Assembly: GCF_018138715.1 (NCBI RefSeq)
Contig: NZ_JAGSHX010000006.1
Location: 7,502,001 to 7,566,000 of the forward strand
DNA length: 64,000 nucleotides
Origin: Streptomyces asiaticus
GTDB lineage: Bacteria; Actinomycetota; Actinomycetes; Streptomycetales; Streptomycetaceae
Direction of reading: 5' to 3'
Both the position numbers and the translations under genes were made by a program. Positions 1 through 9,800 of this stretch are shown here, in pieces. How positions within the stretch are numbered: the stretch's first letter is position 1; each line of letters starts with the position of its first letter. Under the pieces are notes generated by a model, which saw only the letters and a program-made list of their open reading frames with translations, had not been told where the DNA came from and did no database searches.

Positions 1-2
1 AG

Positions 3-1715
3 GACAAGGACTGGAAGCCCGGTCTGCAGGTCGTCTTCGATCTGCTGGCACTGCCCGGCAAAGCTGACAGTGAGACCGCCGCCGTGCTGAAGCGGCTGAG
101 GGATCTGGCACCGCCCCAGCGTGACCTGATCGTCCACCACCTCGACCTCGTGCTCACCAGCCGGACAAAAGCCACCCTGTGGGCCGAGATCTGCGAGCTC
201 GCCAAGGCCGGGCAGTTCCGTGGTGACCGCTCCCGGCGGGTCCGGTACTACTTTGAGCCCGATCCTATCGGGGCACGGACCCGGCCTCCCGAGGAGAGCA
301 CCGCCTTCCGTCACCGTCCTCGCCTGGCGGCCTGGACCGGTCTGTTCGTCGTCACCGCGGGATTCCTCGGGATCTCGGCAGTGATCGCGGAGCCGCTGAC
401 CGCGATCGTCGAGCTGCTGATCGCGCTCGGCACCGGATTCCTCGCCGCCCGGTTCGGCCAGCGATGGTGGCACAACAAGCACCGGCTCCAGGCCAAGGAG
501 CAGGAGCTGGGCCAAGCGTCGAACCAGGAGCCGGTACCGGATCCGGCCCACTCCCCGGCCGTTCCCTCCCCCGCGTCCGCGGGCGGCGGGACCCTCGCGG
601 CGGACGGGTTCACCAGCGGCGTCCGCAAGTCCTTCGAGCACTACTTCGGCATGTACGTGCCGCACGGGTTCGACCGGCCCGAGTGGCTCGCCCACACCGC
701 TGGCATCCGCGCCGTTCTGGCCGCCGAGGTCGCGTTCCTCTACCGGGAGAGCAGAATCAGCGTCGACCGGGTCAACTGGCTGATCCGCTACCTGGCCCGG
801 GACGCCAAGGACCGCCATGACAACGGCACGCTGTTCGCCCACCGGCAGCAGTACCGGACTCCGGTGACGATGAAACTCGCCTGCGTGCCCGCCCTCGCCG
901 TCCTGGGCCTCACGTCCCTGGCCGTCACCGTCACCGCCGCGACAGGTTCGGCGAGTGCGCTCCACGGCCTCCTGACCTGCGCCGTGTTCATCGGCGCCAT
1001 CGGGAGCGGGCGCCGGGCAGCGTCGGTGTGGCTGTACATACGTAGCGAGGAACAGCGGTTCGCCGAGGAGACGCAGGAGTACCACCGGCGGATGTACGCG
1101 CGTGAGGAGGAGTTCCAGCGCTGGAAGGAGCAACTGGAAGCCGTCCGGCCCTCCGACGCCGAGATGGAGGCGTGGCTCAGCCACGACAAGGTCCTGTTCA
1201 CCGCCGATGTGCTCCGTCACCACCAGCTGACCTGGTACGACATCATCGCCCACACGATCCTGACGACACCGGCACGCCCCTACAGACGAGCGCGGCGCCG
1301 AGGCGGCCCCTGGCGCTACTCCCGATACACCCTCCGGCTGTTCCTGGCCACACGGAACGGTATCCGCGAGATCAGCACCGTAGTCGACTTCGCCCGCGCC
1401 ACTCGCCCGGGCGAACAACGCACCAACTACCGCTTCGACGCGTTCTCCTCCGTGCAGGTCACCGAGGACGACCGCATCGGCTATGAGATGGCGCTGCTCC
1501 TCTCCAACGGCCCGGCCAGAACCATCCGGATCAAGGACGCCGACAGCCACCAGCTCGAACCGTACGAGAACGCCCGGGACCTCTCGCAGATCAACCTCGA
1601 CGCGGCCGGCTTCGCCCATACTTTTCGTCTCCTGGAGGGCATCGCGGCCGACGGGAAGGCGTGGGTCGAGCGGAACAACGCCGACAGTCCACCGCCCGCG
1701 GACAGCACCGACTGA
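3..1715 (+). CDS. Polytopic membrane protein of unknown function, 5' end outside window
   Basis: The frame is open from base 3 with no stop before the first in-window GTG (84), so the gene most likely begins upstream and only its C-terminal 570 or so residues are seen. From the GTG at 84 the protein has two hydrophobic hairpins: about residues 85-125, and 265-310 after a charged, Pro/Ala-rich linker. A long charged helical stretch rich in Glu/Arg (about 325-375) and a soluble C-terminal region of roughly 170 residues follow. The layout (hairpin, cytoplasmic segment, hairpin, soluble tail) would suit a membrane-anchored signalling or conflict-associated effector, but no family motif is recognisable and no function is assigned. 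A strong hairpin terminator follows 34 bp after the stop, so it is not obviously co-transcribed with the next gene. Confidence 0.72.
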   Translation, partial: DKDWKPGLQVVFDLLALPGKADSETAAVLKRLRDLAPPQRDLIVHHLDLVLTSRTKATLWAEICELAKAGQFRGDRSRRVRYYFEPDPIGARTRPPEESTAFRHRPRLAAWTGLFVVTAGFLGISAVIAEPLTAIVELLIALGTGFLAARFGQRWWHNKHRLQAKEQELGQASNQEPVPDPAHSPAVPSPASAGGGTLAADGFTSGVRKSFEHYFGMYVPHGFDRPEWLAHTAGIRAVLAAEVAFLYRESRISVDRVNWLIRYLARDAKDRHDNGTLFAHRQQYRTPVTMKLACVPALAVLGLTSLAVTVTAATGSASALHGLLTCAVFIGAIGSGRRAASVWLYIRSEEQRFAEETQEYHRRMYAREEEFQRWKEQLEAVRPSDAEMEAWLSHDKVLFTADVLRHHQLTWYDIIAHTILTTPARPYRRARRRGGPWRYSRYTLRLFLATRNGIREISTVVDFARATRPGEQRTNYRFDAFSSVQVTEDDRIGYEMALLLSNGPARTIRIKDADSHQLEPYENARDLSQINLDAAGFAHTFRLLEGIAADGKAWVERNNADSPPPADSTD

Positions 1716-1748
1716 GTCCTCCCGGACCGGATCCGGAGGCCGACCGGC

Positions 1749-1780
1749 CAGGGAGCTGCCGAGAGCACGGCAGCTCCCTG
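1749..1780 (+). terminator. Rho-independent-type hairpin
   Basis: A perfect inverted repeat with 13-bp arms (CAGGGAGCTGCCG and its complement) encloses a 6-nt loop, 34 bp after the stop of the upstream membrane-protein gene. There is no T-tract, as is usual for actinomycete terminators. Confidence 0.7.
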
Positions 1781-1868
1781 AAGGTCCAGGTACCACGGGC
1801 CGAGTATGGATACCACCGAGCCACCCCCCCCTGCCAAGGTGTCGCGAAAACGAGGGTGACAGCCAGTC

Positions 1869-2405
1869 ATGACGGACAGAGAACGGAGCACCAGCGCCCT
1901 ACTCCTTGCCGAGTACGCGCAGATCAAGGACGAGCAGCGTGCACGTATCGGCTTTCGGGACAACCTGCTGTACGTGACGCTCGCGGCGGTGACCGCCGTC
2001 GCGGCTGTCGCCGCGCAGACGGACGACCCGCAGCTGATCCTGGCCCTGGCCCTTCCAGTGGTGTGTCTTGTGCTCGGATGGACGCACCTGGTCAACGACG
2101 AAAAGATCTCAGCCATCGGACGCTACGTCCGCACCGAACTCGCGTCCCGGCTCGCCGAGGTCACAAACGTGGAGGAACCGCTGTTCGGCTGGGAGACCTA
2201 CCATCGCAGCGACGACAGACGGATCTCGCGCAAGACCACACAGACAGTTGTCGATCTGCTGGCCTTCCTCGTCACTCCCTTTGCCGCGCTTATCACCTTC
2301 TGGTGCCACAGCATGGACAGCGCCCTTCTGGTCGCGGTCTCAATCCTGGAAGCCGCCGGACTCATCGTCCTGGGTGTGCTGTTCCTGCAATACGCCGAGA
2401 GGTGA
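1869..2405 (+). CDS. Small four-helix membrane protein, unknown function
   Basis: This is a 178-aa protein starting at ATG 1869 after a GAGGG ribosome-binding motif. A conserved-looking amphipathic N-terminus (about residues 12-30, with the motif QRARIGFRDNLLY) is followed by two membrane helices (about 32-75). A cytoplasmic loop of about 50 residues contains the motif HLVNDEKISAIGRYVR, and two more helices follow (about 125-145 and 150-172). The family is recurrent in streptomycetes but has no known role. It lies 150 bp after the preceding membrane gene, beyond a terminator hairpin, so it probably has its own promoter. Confidence 0.8.
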   Translation: MTDRERSTSALLLAEYAQIKDEQRARIGFRDNLLYVTLAAVTAVAAVAAQTDDPQLILALALPVVCLVLGWTHLVNDEKISAIGRYVRTELASRLAEVTNVEEPLFGWETYHRSDDRRISRKTTQTVVDLLAFLVTPFAALITFWCHSMDSALLVAVSILEAAGLIVLGVLFLQYAER

Positions 2406-2482
2406 GATGCTGCCCGACGCTACGGACTGAAAGTACTTTCTGAGGCGTTCCGGGGTTGATGGAGGCTCGGCACTGGTCTTGA

Positions 2483-2860
2483 TCACTTATATGCGCCTGC
2501 TGGCTCGACAAGGCTGCGGCCAGGCGCTTCTTCCGCAGGCCGTTCAAGAGAACCGGCACGGTGCCCAGGATGATCGTCACGGACAAGCTCCGCTCTTACG
2601 GTGCCGCGCACCGCGAGGTCATGCCCTCCGTCGAGCACCGCGCGCACAACAGCCCGAACAACCGGGCCGAGAACAGTCACCAGCCCACCCGCCAGCGCGA
2701 ACGCGCAATGAAAGGCTTCCGCTCCACCAGCGCAGCACAGTGGTTCCTGTCCGCATTCAGCGGCATCTCACCTCACCTCCGACCCCGCCGCCACCGGATG
2801 ACCGCACCCGACTACCGAGCCGAAATGACCCTCCGCTTCACCATCTGGAACCACATCACC
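2483..2860 (+). pseudogene. IS6-family transposase remnant
   Basis: The translation contains the C-terminal part of an IS6-type DDE transposase. Recognisable are a segment ending IVTDKLRSYGAAHRE (second catalytic Asp region) and the block SPNNRAENSHQPTRQRER with the catalytic Glu. A typical ending follows (MKGFRSTSAAQWFLSAF) and then decays. A stop at 2480 and the absence of the N-terminal HTH and first Asp show that only about half of the gene survives. The frame stays open to 3001, but residues after about 2860 no longer resemble the family. No terminal inverted repeats were found. Confidence 0.75.
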
Positions 2861-3008
2861 GAGAGCATTGGCCCGGCCTGCCCGCCACAGCCTGACCCCG
2901 CAGCGCACCCGGGTACCGCCGCACCCCAAACACACCGTCAGGCGACTATCTGTCCAACAACGGGACAGTGCCGGTGTCAGCCAGCGCACCCCCTTCAGTG
3001 AGTCCGCC

Positions 3009-3548
3009 TCAGTCCTCGGTTCCGAGAGCTTCGCGTGCTGCGGCTTGGAAGGCTCGGTCTGGTATCCGCTTGTCCGTGGCTGCTTTGTTGAAGCGGGAGT
3101 TGAAGAGGTCGAGGCGACCGTGGCCCTCGTGCCGCGCTGCCTCATACCATTGCAAGCCGGCCATGTCCAATTCGTACATAGCTGTCCGGAGAGCGTCGGC
3201 GGCGTCCGCAACCTGTCGTGGCCCGGCGACCGTCACACTGGCGACAGCAGTGCTGAACCGCGTCCAGGCGTCATGGGCCTCGACGAACCTAGCCTGCCAC
3301 TGGTCCGGTGTACTGCCCTCTTCCCACAGCCGATCGGACATCTTCCACCAGGCTGCGGACAGCTCCTTTGCGCTGGCGAGGCAGGCGTTGTAGGCGTTGC
3401 GTCGCACTTCATCGCGCCAGCGTCTGTGCTCAGCCTGTTGTTGTCGTCGCTGCTGACGGCTCTGCCCGTGGACGGTGAGCCAGCCACCGCCCACCGCTCC
3501 GAGGGCTCCGATTGCGGCTCCGGCGACCGCGGCCACGCCTGCGTCCAC
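3009..3548 (-). CDS. Membrane-anchored helical protein, unknown function
   Basis: A 179-aa protein that starts with GTG at 3548. The first 22 residues form a Gly/Ala-rich hydrophobic segment (VAGAAIGALGAVGGGWL) consistent with a single N-terminal membrane anchor. A run rich in Gln and Arg and about 130 residues predicted to be alpha-helical with several Trp follow. This architecture (short anchor plus helical soluble domain) is common in streptomycete hypothetical proteins, and no catalytic motif is visible. It stands alone between two transposase remnants and lacks an evident operon partner. Confidence 0.7.
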   Translation of the reverse strand: MDAGVAAVAGAAIGALGAVGGGWLTVHGQSRQQRRQQQAEHRRWRDEVRRNAYNACLASAKELSAAWWKMSDRLWEEGSTPDQWQARFVEAHDAWTRFSTAVASVTVAGPRQVADAADALRTAMYELDMAGLQWYEAARHEGHGRLDLFNSRFNKAATDKRIPDRAFQAAAREALGTED

Positions 3549-4189
3549 AACGACGTATTAGACCGTGGCGAGATCCCGTGCACCAGACCATCGACAGCCA
3601 TCCACGGCCGATGCTCTGGGAGGCAGTGATGGCCGTCAGCGCAGGACGATCACGCGCCGGTCTGGGTTCTTGACATAACTCGCTGGCCTGTGCGGATGAT
3701 CTAGCCTGGCATGGAGCTGCACAGGTTAAGCACAGATACCAGCACAGCGCTTCGTCGCATTTGCCTCATGTTTCATGACCGACAGAGGGTTGCTGGGTGC
3801 CGTCGAGGCGGCTTGGTGACGAAAGCCAAGTCCTCCAGGCCCCGCGGCGGCGAGGTTGGCGGCGGGAGGAGGCAGAGCATCTCACGGGATGTGCACGGTG
3901 CACGCCTGTGCTCATGGATCTTCGCGTGCCGCACCTCGACAAGATCGAAGCCAAGCGGCGCATCTGCGCTGACGTCAAATCGTAGGCGTCAGCGTGTTGT
4001 GCTGACCACGTTGGACGGCAAGGGGAACCGTCGTACTCGCCCAAGCAGCCGAAACCGGCGGATTGTTGCGCAAAGACGTCTTGCCGGCCGCTTTGTGCAC
4101 AGCGATCCAGGTTGATGCCGACAGCGGGCGATGCCCTGCTGTCCTCTTTCGTCCCCGCGCTCTGATCGACCACTTCCTCAACCATCTCA
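3549..4189. other. Gene-poor stretch
   Basis: Six-frame reading gives only short, compositionally poor frames with no recognisable protein motif, start signal or RNA gene. A TTGACA hexamer lies at about 3674-3679, but without a convincing -10 at the right spacing. Confidence 0.5.
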
Positions 4190-4346
4190 GCCCCACTTTC
4201 CGGGCTTGCTGGGTGATCCAGGGGCCGGTCGGGTTTGGAGTGGTACCGGCGATGTGCACCCGGTGGGTGTTGTGATCGATAAAGAACAGCACGAGCCAGG
4301 GCGGGACGCCGCCATGGCCGAATTGATCAACCACCGCAGACTCCAT
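4190..4346 (-). pseudogene. Integrase-core (rve-type) transposase fragment
   Basis: On the minus strand the translation reads LVLFFIDHNTHRVHIAG followed by TPNPTGPWITQQAR. This is the conserved block just after the first catalytic Asp in the rve-type transposases common in Streptomyces; the intact copy at 33.9 kb has the same block (VFAVIEHTTRRIRILG and HPTGDWIVQ). Similarity stops after about 35 residues and the downstream catalytic DRD motif is lost, so this is a decayed piece. Confidence 0.6.
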
Positions 4347-4499
4347 GGTGAGATAGGTCCTGCTCCGCCGTCGATTATGAGGGAACTCGCTACCCGAAAC
4401 TCACGAAGTCCCAGGCCACAAAAACAACCTGCTACCGAACTCAGAGCGGTTCAATCCCGGAGATGCCAATCGTTGTTGTATCTGCCGGGCCAGTATCGT

Positions 4500-6674
4500 T
4501 CATTTCTCTTCAGCCCGTGTCTTGCGCACCCACAGCCCTCGGTCATTACCGCAGACGAGGATCCGTCCGTCTGAACTGAGGGCAACGACCCTGGCGGCGT
4601 CACCCTGAAGGGTGAATGAGTTAACTTGCTTGCCGGTATCAGTGCGCCATAGTTCAACGCGGCCCGAGTCGCCAGCAACAGCAAGGAGGCTGCGCCCACC
4701 CCATGAGGTACTCGTAACCTCTCCGGCATCAGTCAGAACGGACCGCAGTCGGGCGCCGGAGCTTGCGTCATGTAGGTCCAACGTGCCATCAGTCTTGGTA
4801 ATGGCCCAGGGATGCGCGAAATGACCGGTGCCGGTCCTGGCGCTATGGCCCGTGGCGACATTCCACTCATGGACGACGCCGTTGCCATCAATCCCGCTGA
4901 GGATCTTGCCGTCTGTGCTGAAGGTGACCGCGGTGACGCTCTTGGTATTCTCTTTGATCGTCATGACGCTTCGGTGTCTCTTGACATCCCAAAGGGTGAT
5001 TGTGCGCACGTGCCCGTCGTAGCTGTCTTCATCGTTCACGCTGGCCATAGTCGAACTGTCAGGGCTGAATGCCACCGAAGTCACATCTGGAATATGGTCG
5101 ACATAGTCACGTGAGCTGAACTCGAGATCGGTAGCCGTAGCCCTGGGTTTCGCGACATCCCACAGCGTGATTCCATAGTCGGAGAACCCGGCCTTGTTAT
5201 TGATGCTGGCCAAGGTGGCACTGTCCGGGCTGAACTGTAGTGACCTAACTTTCGACTTGGGGCCATCCAGTACGGCGATCGAAGTTCGACTGTCAGCGTC
5301 CCAAAGTGCAGTCGAATGCTCTTCATCGACGTCGTATTTGTCGGTGAACTGACCGGCCAGCAACTTCCCATCGGGGCTCAACGCCAACGCCCCACTAAAA
5401 TCGCTGCTGTCCTCAATCAGTACGGGAGCGTCCTGGCGCCGTTGTTGGGAAGAGAAGTACACGCCCAGGCAGACGACAAGGGCGACGAGTACCACCAACG
5501 AGATGCCGACTAAGCCGAAACGGGGCTTCCGCTGGGCACTGCGGTCGGAGTCGTCGGCTTCCTCCCGGGTGACCGTCGGCCTGACGGTGGTGGGGAAGGA
5601 CTCCCAGGCGGCCCGTCCGGAGTCGGCAGCCTTTTTGGCGATCAGCGCTCTCAGTGCAACGTCGATGTCGGAATACGCCTGCCGTAGGTCGCCGCGCGGC
5701 GCTGTCCGCTGTTGCCGCGATTGGGGTGCTCCGGAGCCGACTCTGGTGGGGTGTCCCTCCCAGCCGGTGAGTCCGGAAGCAGGCGCACTGTGGACGGAGT
5801 TCGCCGATAGGTTTGCGTCGGGGGCTGCCTGCACTCGTGAAGTGGCGGCGGTTCGGAGAAGGGAGGCTGCGTGCTCACTGGTGATGCGGCGGGACACGTC
5901 GCGGGTGAGTAGTCCGGCGATTGCCGCGGACATGGGGGAGCTGTTGTCCAGCGGGGGTAGGTCGTCCTGGAGGATTGCGCGCATCGTTGCCGCAGTGGAG
6001 GAGCGGTCGAACGGCCCGCTGCCCTGCAGTGCCTGGAACAAGGTCACGCCCAGCGACCACAAGTCTGCTGCGGGTGTGAGTGGTTGGCCCTCGAAGAGCT
6101 CAGGGGCCATGTATCCGGTTGAGCCCGCCACCCCGTGCCGGGTTAGGCGTGTGTCGTTGACGGCGTGGGCGATACCGAAGTCGACCAGCTTCACCTGCTC
6201 GTCGGGCAGCACCAGAATGTTGCTGGGCTTGACGTCCCGGTGCACCAGCCCGATCGCGTGCGCGGCGTCCAGCGCGCCGAGCACCCGCGCGCCGATACGA
6301 GCCACCCGCCGCTCGGATAGTGCGCCCTCCCGCTGAAGGACGTCAGCAAGTGAGGGCGCCTCCACCAACTCCATAACGATGTAAACGGCGTCCTCCGCGC
6401 CTTCGGCCAGAAGAACGTCATGGATGCTGACCACCGCTGGATGACTGATCTGGCCGGCTGCGCGAGCCTCGCGCAGCGCCCGTTCTCCGAACACCGCCCG
6501 CTCTTGAGACGAGAGCCCCTGCGGTGTGCGTAACTCCTTGACCGCCACCGCGCGCCCGAGGAGTTCGTCCATGGCGTACCAGACGACCCCCATACCGCCC
6601 TGTCCGAGCAGCCTCGCCAGTCTGTACCGCCCCGCTACCAGCGGTTGTGCTCCCTGGGCATCCGTCCCCGTCAA
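4500..6674 (-). CDS. Transmembrane Ser/Thr protein kinase with WD40-like extracytoplasmic domain
   Basis: A 724-aa Hanks-type kinase. The Gly loop GQGGMGVVW (residues 25-33), Lys46, HRD (145-147) with Asn152, DFG (165-167) and the activation-loop/APE-like segment GYMAPELF are all intact, so it should be active. A Pro/Ser-rich linker leads to one membrane helix at about 386-408. The C-terminal 310 or so residues hold WD40-type repeats (LQFSPDSATLAS, VAFSPDSSTMAS, VTFSTDGKILS), each ending in an LWD-like strand, as a predicted outside sensor. It is the last of three minus-strand genes and is clearly paralogous to the kinase at 11274-13376; the FHA-bearing ATPase lies between them. The likely role is phosphorylating a partner read by that FHA domain (inference). 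Confidence 0.93.
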   Translation of the reverse strand: MTGTDAQGAQPLVAGRYRLARLLGQGGMGVVWYAMDELLGRAVAVKELRTPQGLSSQERAVFGERALREARAAGQISHPAVVSIHDVLLAEGAEDAVYIVMELVEAPSLADVLQREGALSERRVARIGARVLGALDAAHAIGLVHRDVKPSNILVLPDEQVKLVDFGIAHAVNDTRLTRHGVAGSTGYMAPELFEGQPLTPAADLWSLGVTLFQALQGSGPFDRSSTAATMRAILQDDLPPLDNSSPMSAAIAGLLTRDVSRRITSEHAASLLRTAATSRVQAAPDANLSANSVHSAPASGLTGWEGHPTRVGSGAPQSRQQRTAPRGDLRQAYSDIDVALRALIAKKAADSGRAAWESFPTTVRPTVTREEADDSDRSAQRKPRFGLVGISLVVLVALVVCLGVYFSSQQRRQDAPVLIEDSSDFSGALALSPDGKLLAGQFTDKYDVDEEHSTALWDADSRTSIAVLDGPKSKVRSLQFSPDSATLASINNKAGFSDYGITLWDVAKPRATATDLEFSSRDYVDHIPDVTSVAFSPDSSTMASVNDEDSYDGHVRTITLWDVKRHRSVMTIKENTKSVTAVTFSTDGKILSGIDGNGVVHEWNVATGHSARTGTGHFAHPWAITKTDGTLDLHDASSGARLRSVLTDAGEVTSTSWGGRSLLAVAGDSGRVELWRTDTGKQVNSFTLQGDAARVVALSSDGRILVCGNDRGLWVRKTRAEEK

Positions 6675-6800
6675 AACTGCGCTCCTGTTCGGAATCGCTT
6701 CTCACGCCAGGTCGTCAGCTTTGCAGGATCTCCCCTGCGGCGCCAACAGGTGGGTAGAAGGCATGACCTACGCGCTCCGCGATGCGCGGATGGAGGACCG

Positions 6801-9800
6801 TCAGAAATGAAGGTCGGGTACTGCCAGTTGGAGCAGGGTCGGTGTCCGGCCTGTGGCGAGGTAGCCGCGGCCGGGTGGTGTGGTGAAGTACTGGTCGGGT
6901 TCCAGGTTGAAGGTGTGGGCGACGGCGGTGGGGCGTCCGGCGGGGGTGAGCAGGATCCGGTTTCCGGTGGCCACGATGGTGTTGATCAGGCGGGCCAGCG
7001 GGCCGGGGAATCCGGTGAGGACGGGGGTGGCGTCGGCGCTGAGGATGAGGGCTTGGCGGCCGCGGGCTGCGGGGCGGGCGATGTCGTCCAGCAGGGTGGG
7101 TGAGTCGGCGAAGCCTTGCTGGGTGGCCAGCAGGGTGATGTGGTCGGCGTCGTCCAGGATCAGGGCGTAGGGGCCGTCGCCGAACATTTTAGCGGCCTCG
7201 CGGAGGTCGGTGTCCTTGTGCGAGACGCCGGTGAGGACGCGCACGCCCGGGTCGTCGGGGAGCAGGGCGGGCAGGGGTGAGCGGGGTGGGGCGAGGGCGA
7301 GCACGCCGATCCCGGCGCGGTGCAGGGAGTGGGCGAGGGCGGCGGTGGAGGTGGTGCGGCCGGAGCCGGGCGGTCCGGAGAGCAGCAGCAGGTGGGCGCC
7401 CTCGATAAGGTCGACGCCGATCGTGTCGTGGTCGGGGCCGCCGATACCGAGGGGAGTCCAGGTGGGCGAGGGCGGTGGTTCGGGCAGACGCAGCTCGTTG
7501 ACCGCGATCCGGTCGGGCAGGGCCGGAAATGTCCGGGGCAGGCGGGCCGGATCAAGATCAGTGAAGTGGGACGGCAGGTCGGCGGGGAGCACACTGGGTT
7601 GGCAGATGTGGACGTGGCGGCCGGTGGCGGCGTCGATGGCGCGGCCGGGCAGTGCGGGCGGGCTGGTCATGCGAGAGGTCAGGTGTGCCTTACGGGTCTC
7701 TTCTTTGGGGAAGGGGAGTAGCAGGCGACGGGTGTAGTAGGTGGGGAGTTTGTGGTTCAGCATGTCGTGGCCGCCGAGGGGGACGATGTGTACGCCCAGC
7801 GGGGCGCTGGCGGCGATGATGCCGCGCAGCGTGGTCAGCAGTGAGGTCTCGGCGAAGGTGGGGTCGCTGTGGTCCTCGAAGTACTCCCACCCGTCGATGA
7901 TGACCACGATCCGCGGTTGCCCGGCAGCAGAGGTTGGGGTGGCGGAGCGGCGTTGGACTTCCTGGTCGAGCCAGGTGATCAGGCGCCGGATGCGGTCGGG
8001 CTGGGCAGCGGAGAAGACGCCGCCGCAGTGCGGCAGAGCGGCGTAGTCGGACAGCCCGGCCGGGCGGTGCTCGATGACATACAGGTGGGCCTGGTCGGGG
8101 CGGAACCGGGTGACGAGACTGGTGATCAGGGTGTGGGCGAAGGTGGTGCGGCCGGACTGGGGGCCGCCGGCGACCATCAGCCGGTCTCTGCCGGCGAGGT
8201 CGAGGTATTCGACGGGCTGTGCCTGGAGGTCCGGTTCGTCGGACAGACCGAACGGCACCCCGGTGGGGGCAGGGGCTGTGGTCTGGCGGTCGGCGAGGCC
8301 GTCCAGGGTCATGGTGGCGGGCAGCGGAGGCAGCAGCGGTCGGAACGGGGCGGAGAGCCCGGCGCGGTGTGCGGCTTCTTCGACGGCGGCGATGGCCAGA
8401 TCCTGGTCAGTTGACGTCCCGGCCAGGGTGATGTGTTCGGAGGGCCTGGGTTTGCCGACGTCAGCCCAGCGCAGGGCGCGGACGGTGACAGGCTGGGCCG
8501 CGCCGGTCGGCGGCGGAGCGCCGAGGTAGCCGGACTGGAACACATGCGGGAGACGTGTTTCGGCGGTGGTGCACAGGATCATGCCGCGCCCCCGCAGGGC
8601 ACCGGGAATGGAGGCGGCGTCGGGCACACCGAGGACCTCGGTGCTGGCAGCGGGCTCGTTCTGCCGCAGGCTGATGCGCAGCGAGATGTTGTTCTTCAAC
8701 TCGGGCGATAGCTTGCCCTGCAGGTCCTGGGTGGCCAGCAGCAGGTGGATGCCGAGCGAGCGGCCCTTGGCGGCGACGTTGACCAGTTCCTTGGGGAAGT
8801 CCGGCGAGGCATCCAGCACGCGGCCGAACTCGTCGAAGACCATCACCAGGCGCGGCAGCGGCGGCAGATCGGGCTGGGTACGGCGTTTGCTCCAGTACCG
8901 GTCGATCTCCCCGTCGTACCGGGCCAGCAGGGACTCGCGGCGACTGACCTCCGCGCGCACCGAGGCCAGCACCCGGGCCGCCGCGGCGTCGTCGAACGTC
9001 TCGCCCGGTGTGTCACCGACGGAACGGATCAGGCTCACCACGTGGGGGCAGTGCTCGAAGGGCAGGAACGCGCTGCCGCCCTTGAAATCGACCAGAACAA
9101 GGTTGAGCTCGTCGGGTCGGTTGGCCAACAGCAGGGAAGTGACCAGGGTCTGCAGCAGAATGCTCTTGCCCGCCCCGATGGCCCCACCGAGCATCGTGTG
9201 GGGGCCCTGGCTGGCCAGATCGACCGTCACCGGACCGCCGGCGTCGGCGCCTAGCACCACGCGCGTGCGGGGGCCCTGCCCGCCGCCCCACAGGGTGAGG
9301 ACATCCTCGGCGGCCGGGGTGCTGATGCCGAGCAGGTCGAGGAATCGCACGTAGCCGGGAACGGCGTTGCTCGCCGAGCCGAGGGTGACCCGGTCGCGCA
9401 TCGGGGCCAGCGACCGGGCCAGTGGCTCAATCGCGGTTTCCTCGAGCATGTGGGGCGTGACGGTCACCGCGTGCTCGTCGGGCGTGCGGGTAAGCCGCAG
9501 CGTGTCGCCGCGCATCTCGCACATGCCGCGGCATTCGTTCATCCCGCGCTCATCGGCGCAGACCACATAGACCCCGACGGACGGGCCCTCGCGGAGCACC
9601 TCCCCCATGCCGGGCAACTCCCGGAGCGTCAGCGCACCATCGAGGACGACCACGACCTCTTCGCCGAACCGGACACTGGAATCCTTGCCGCGCTCGGCCC
9701 GCCGCGTGCCGACGAGATCCTTCAGCTCCTGCACCCGGGCGGCGCGTGTGCTGTTGGTGTTGCCGATCGCACACGGGGCCGCTGCCGACATGCCGGCGTC

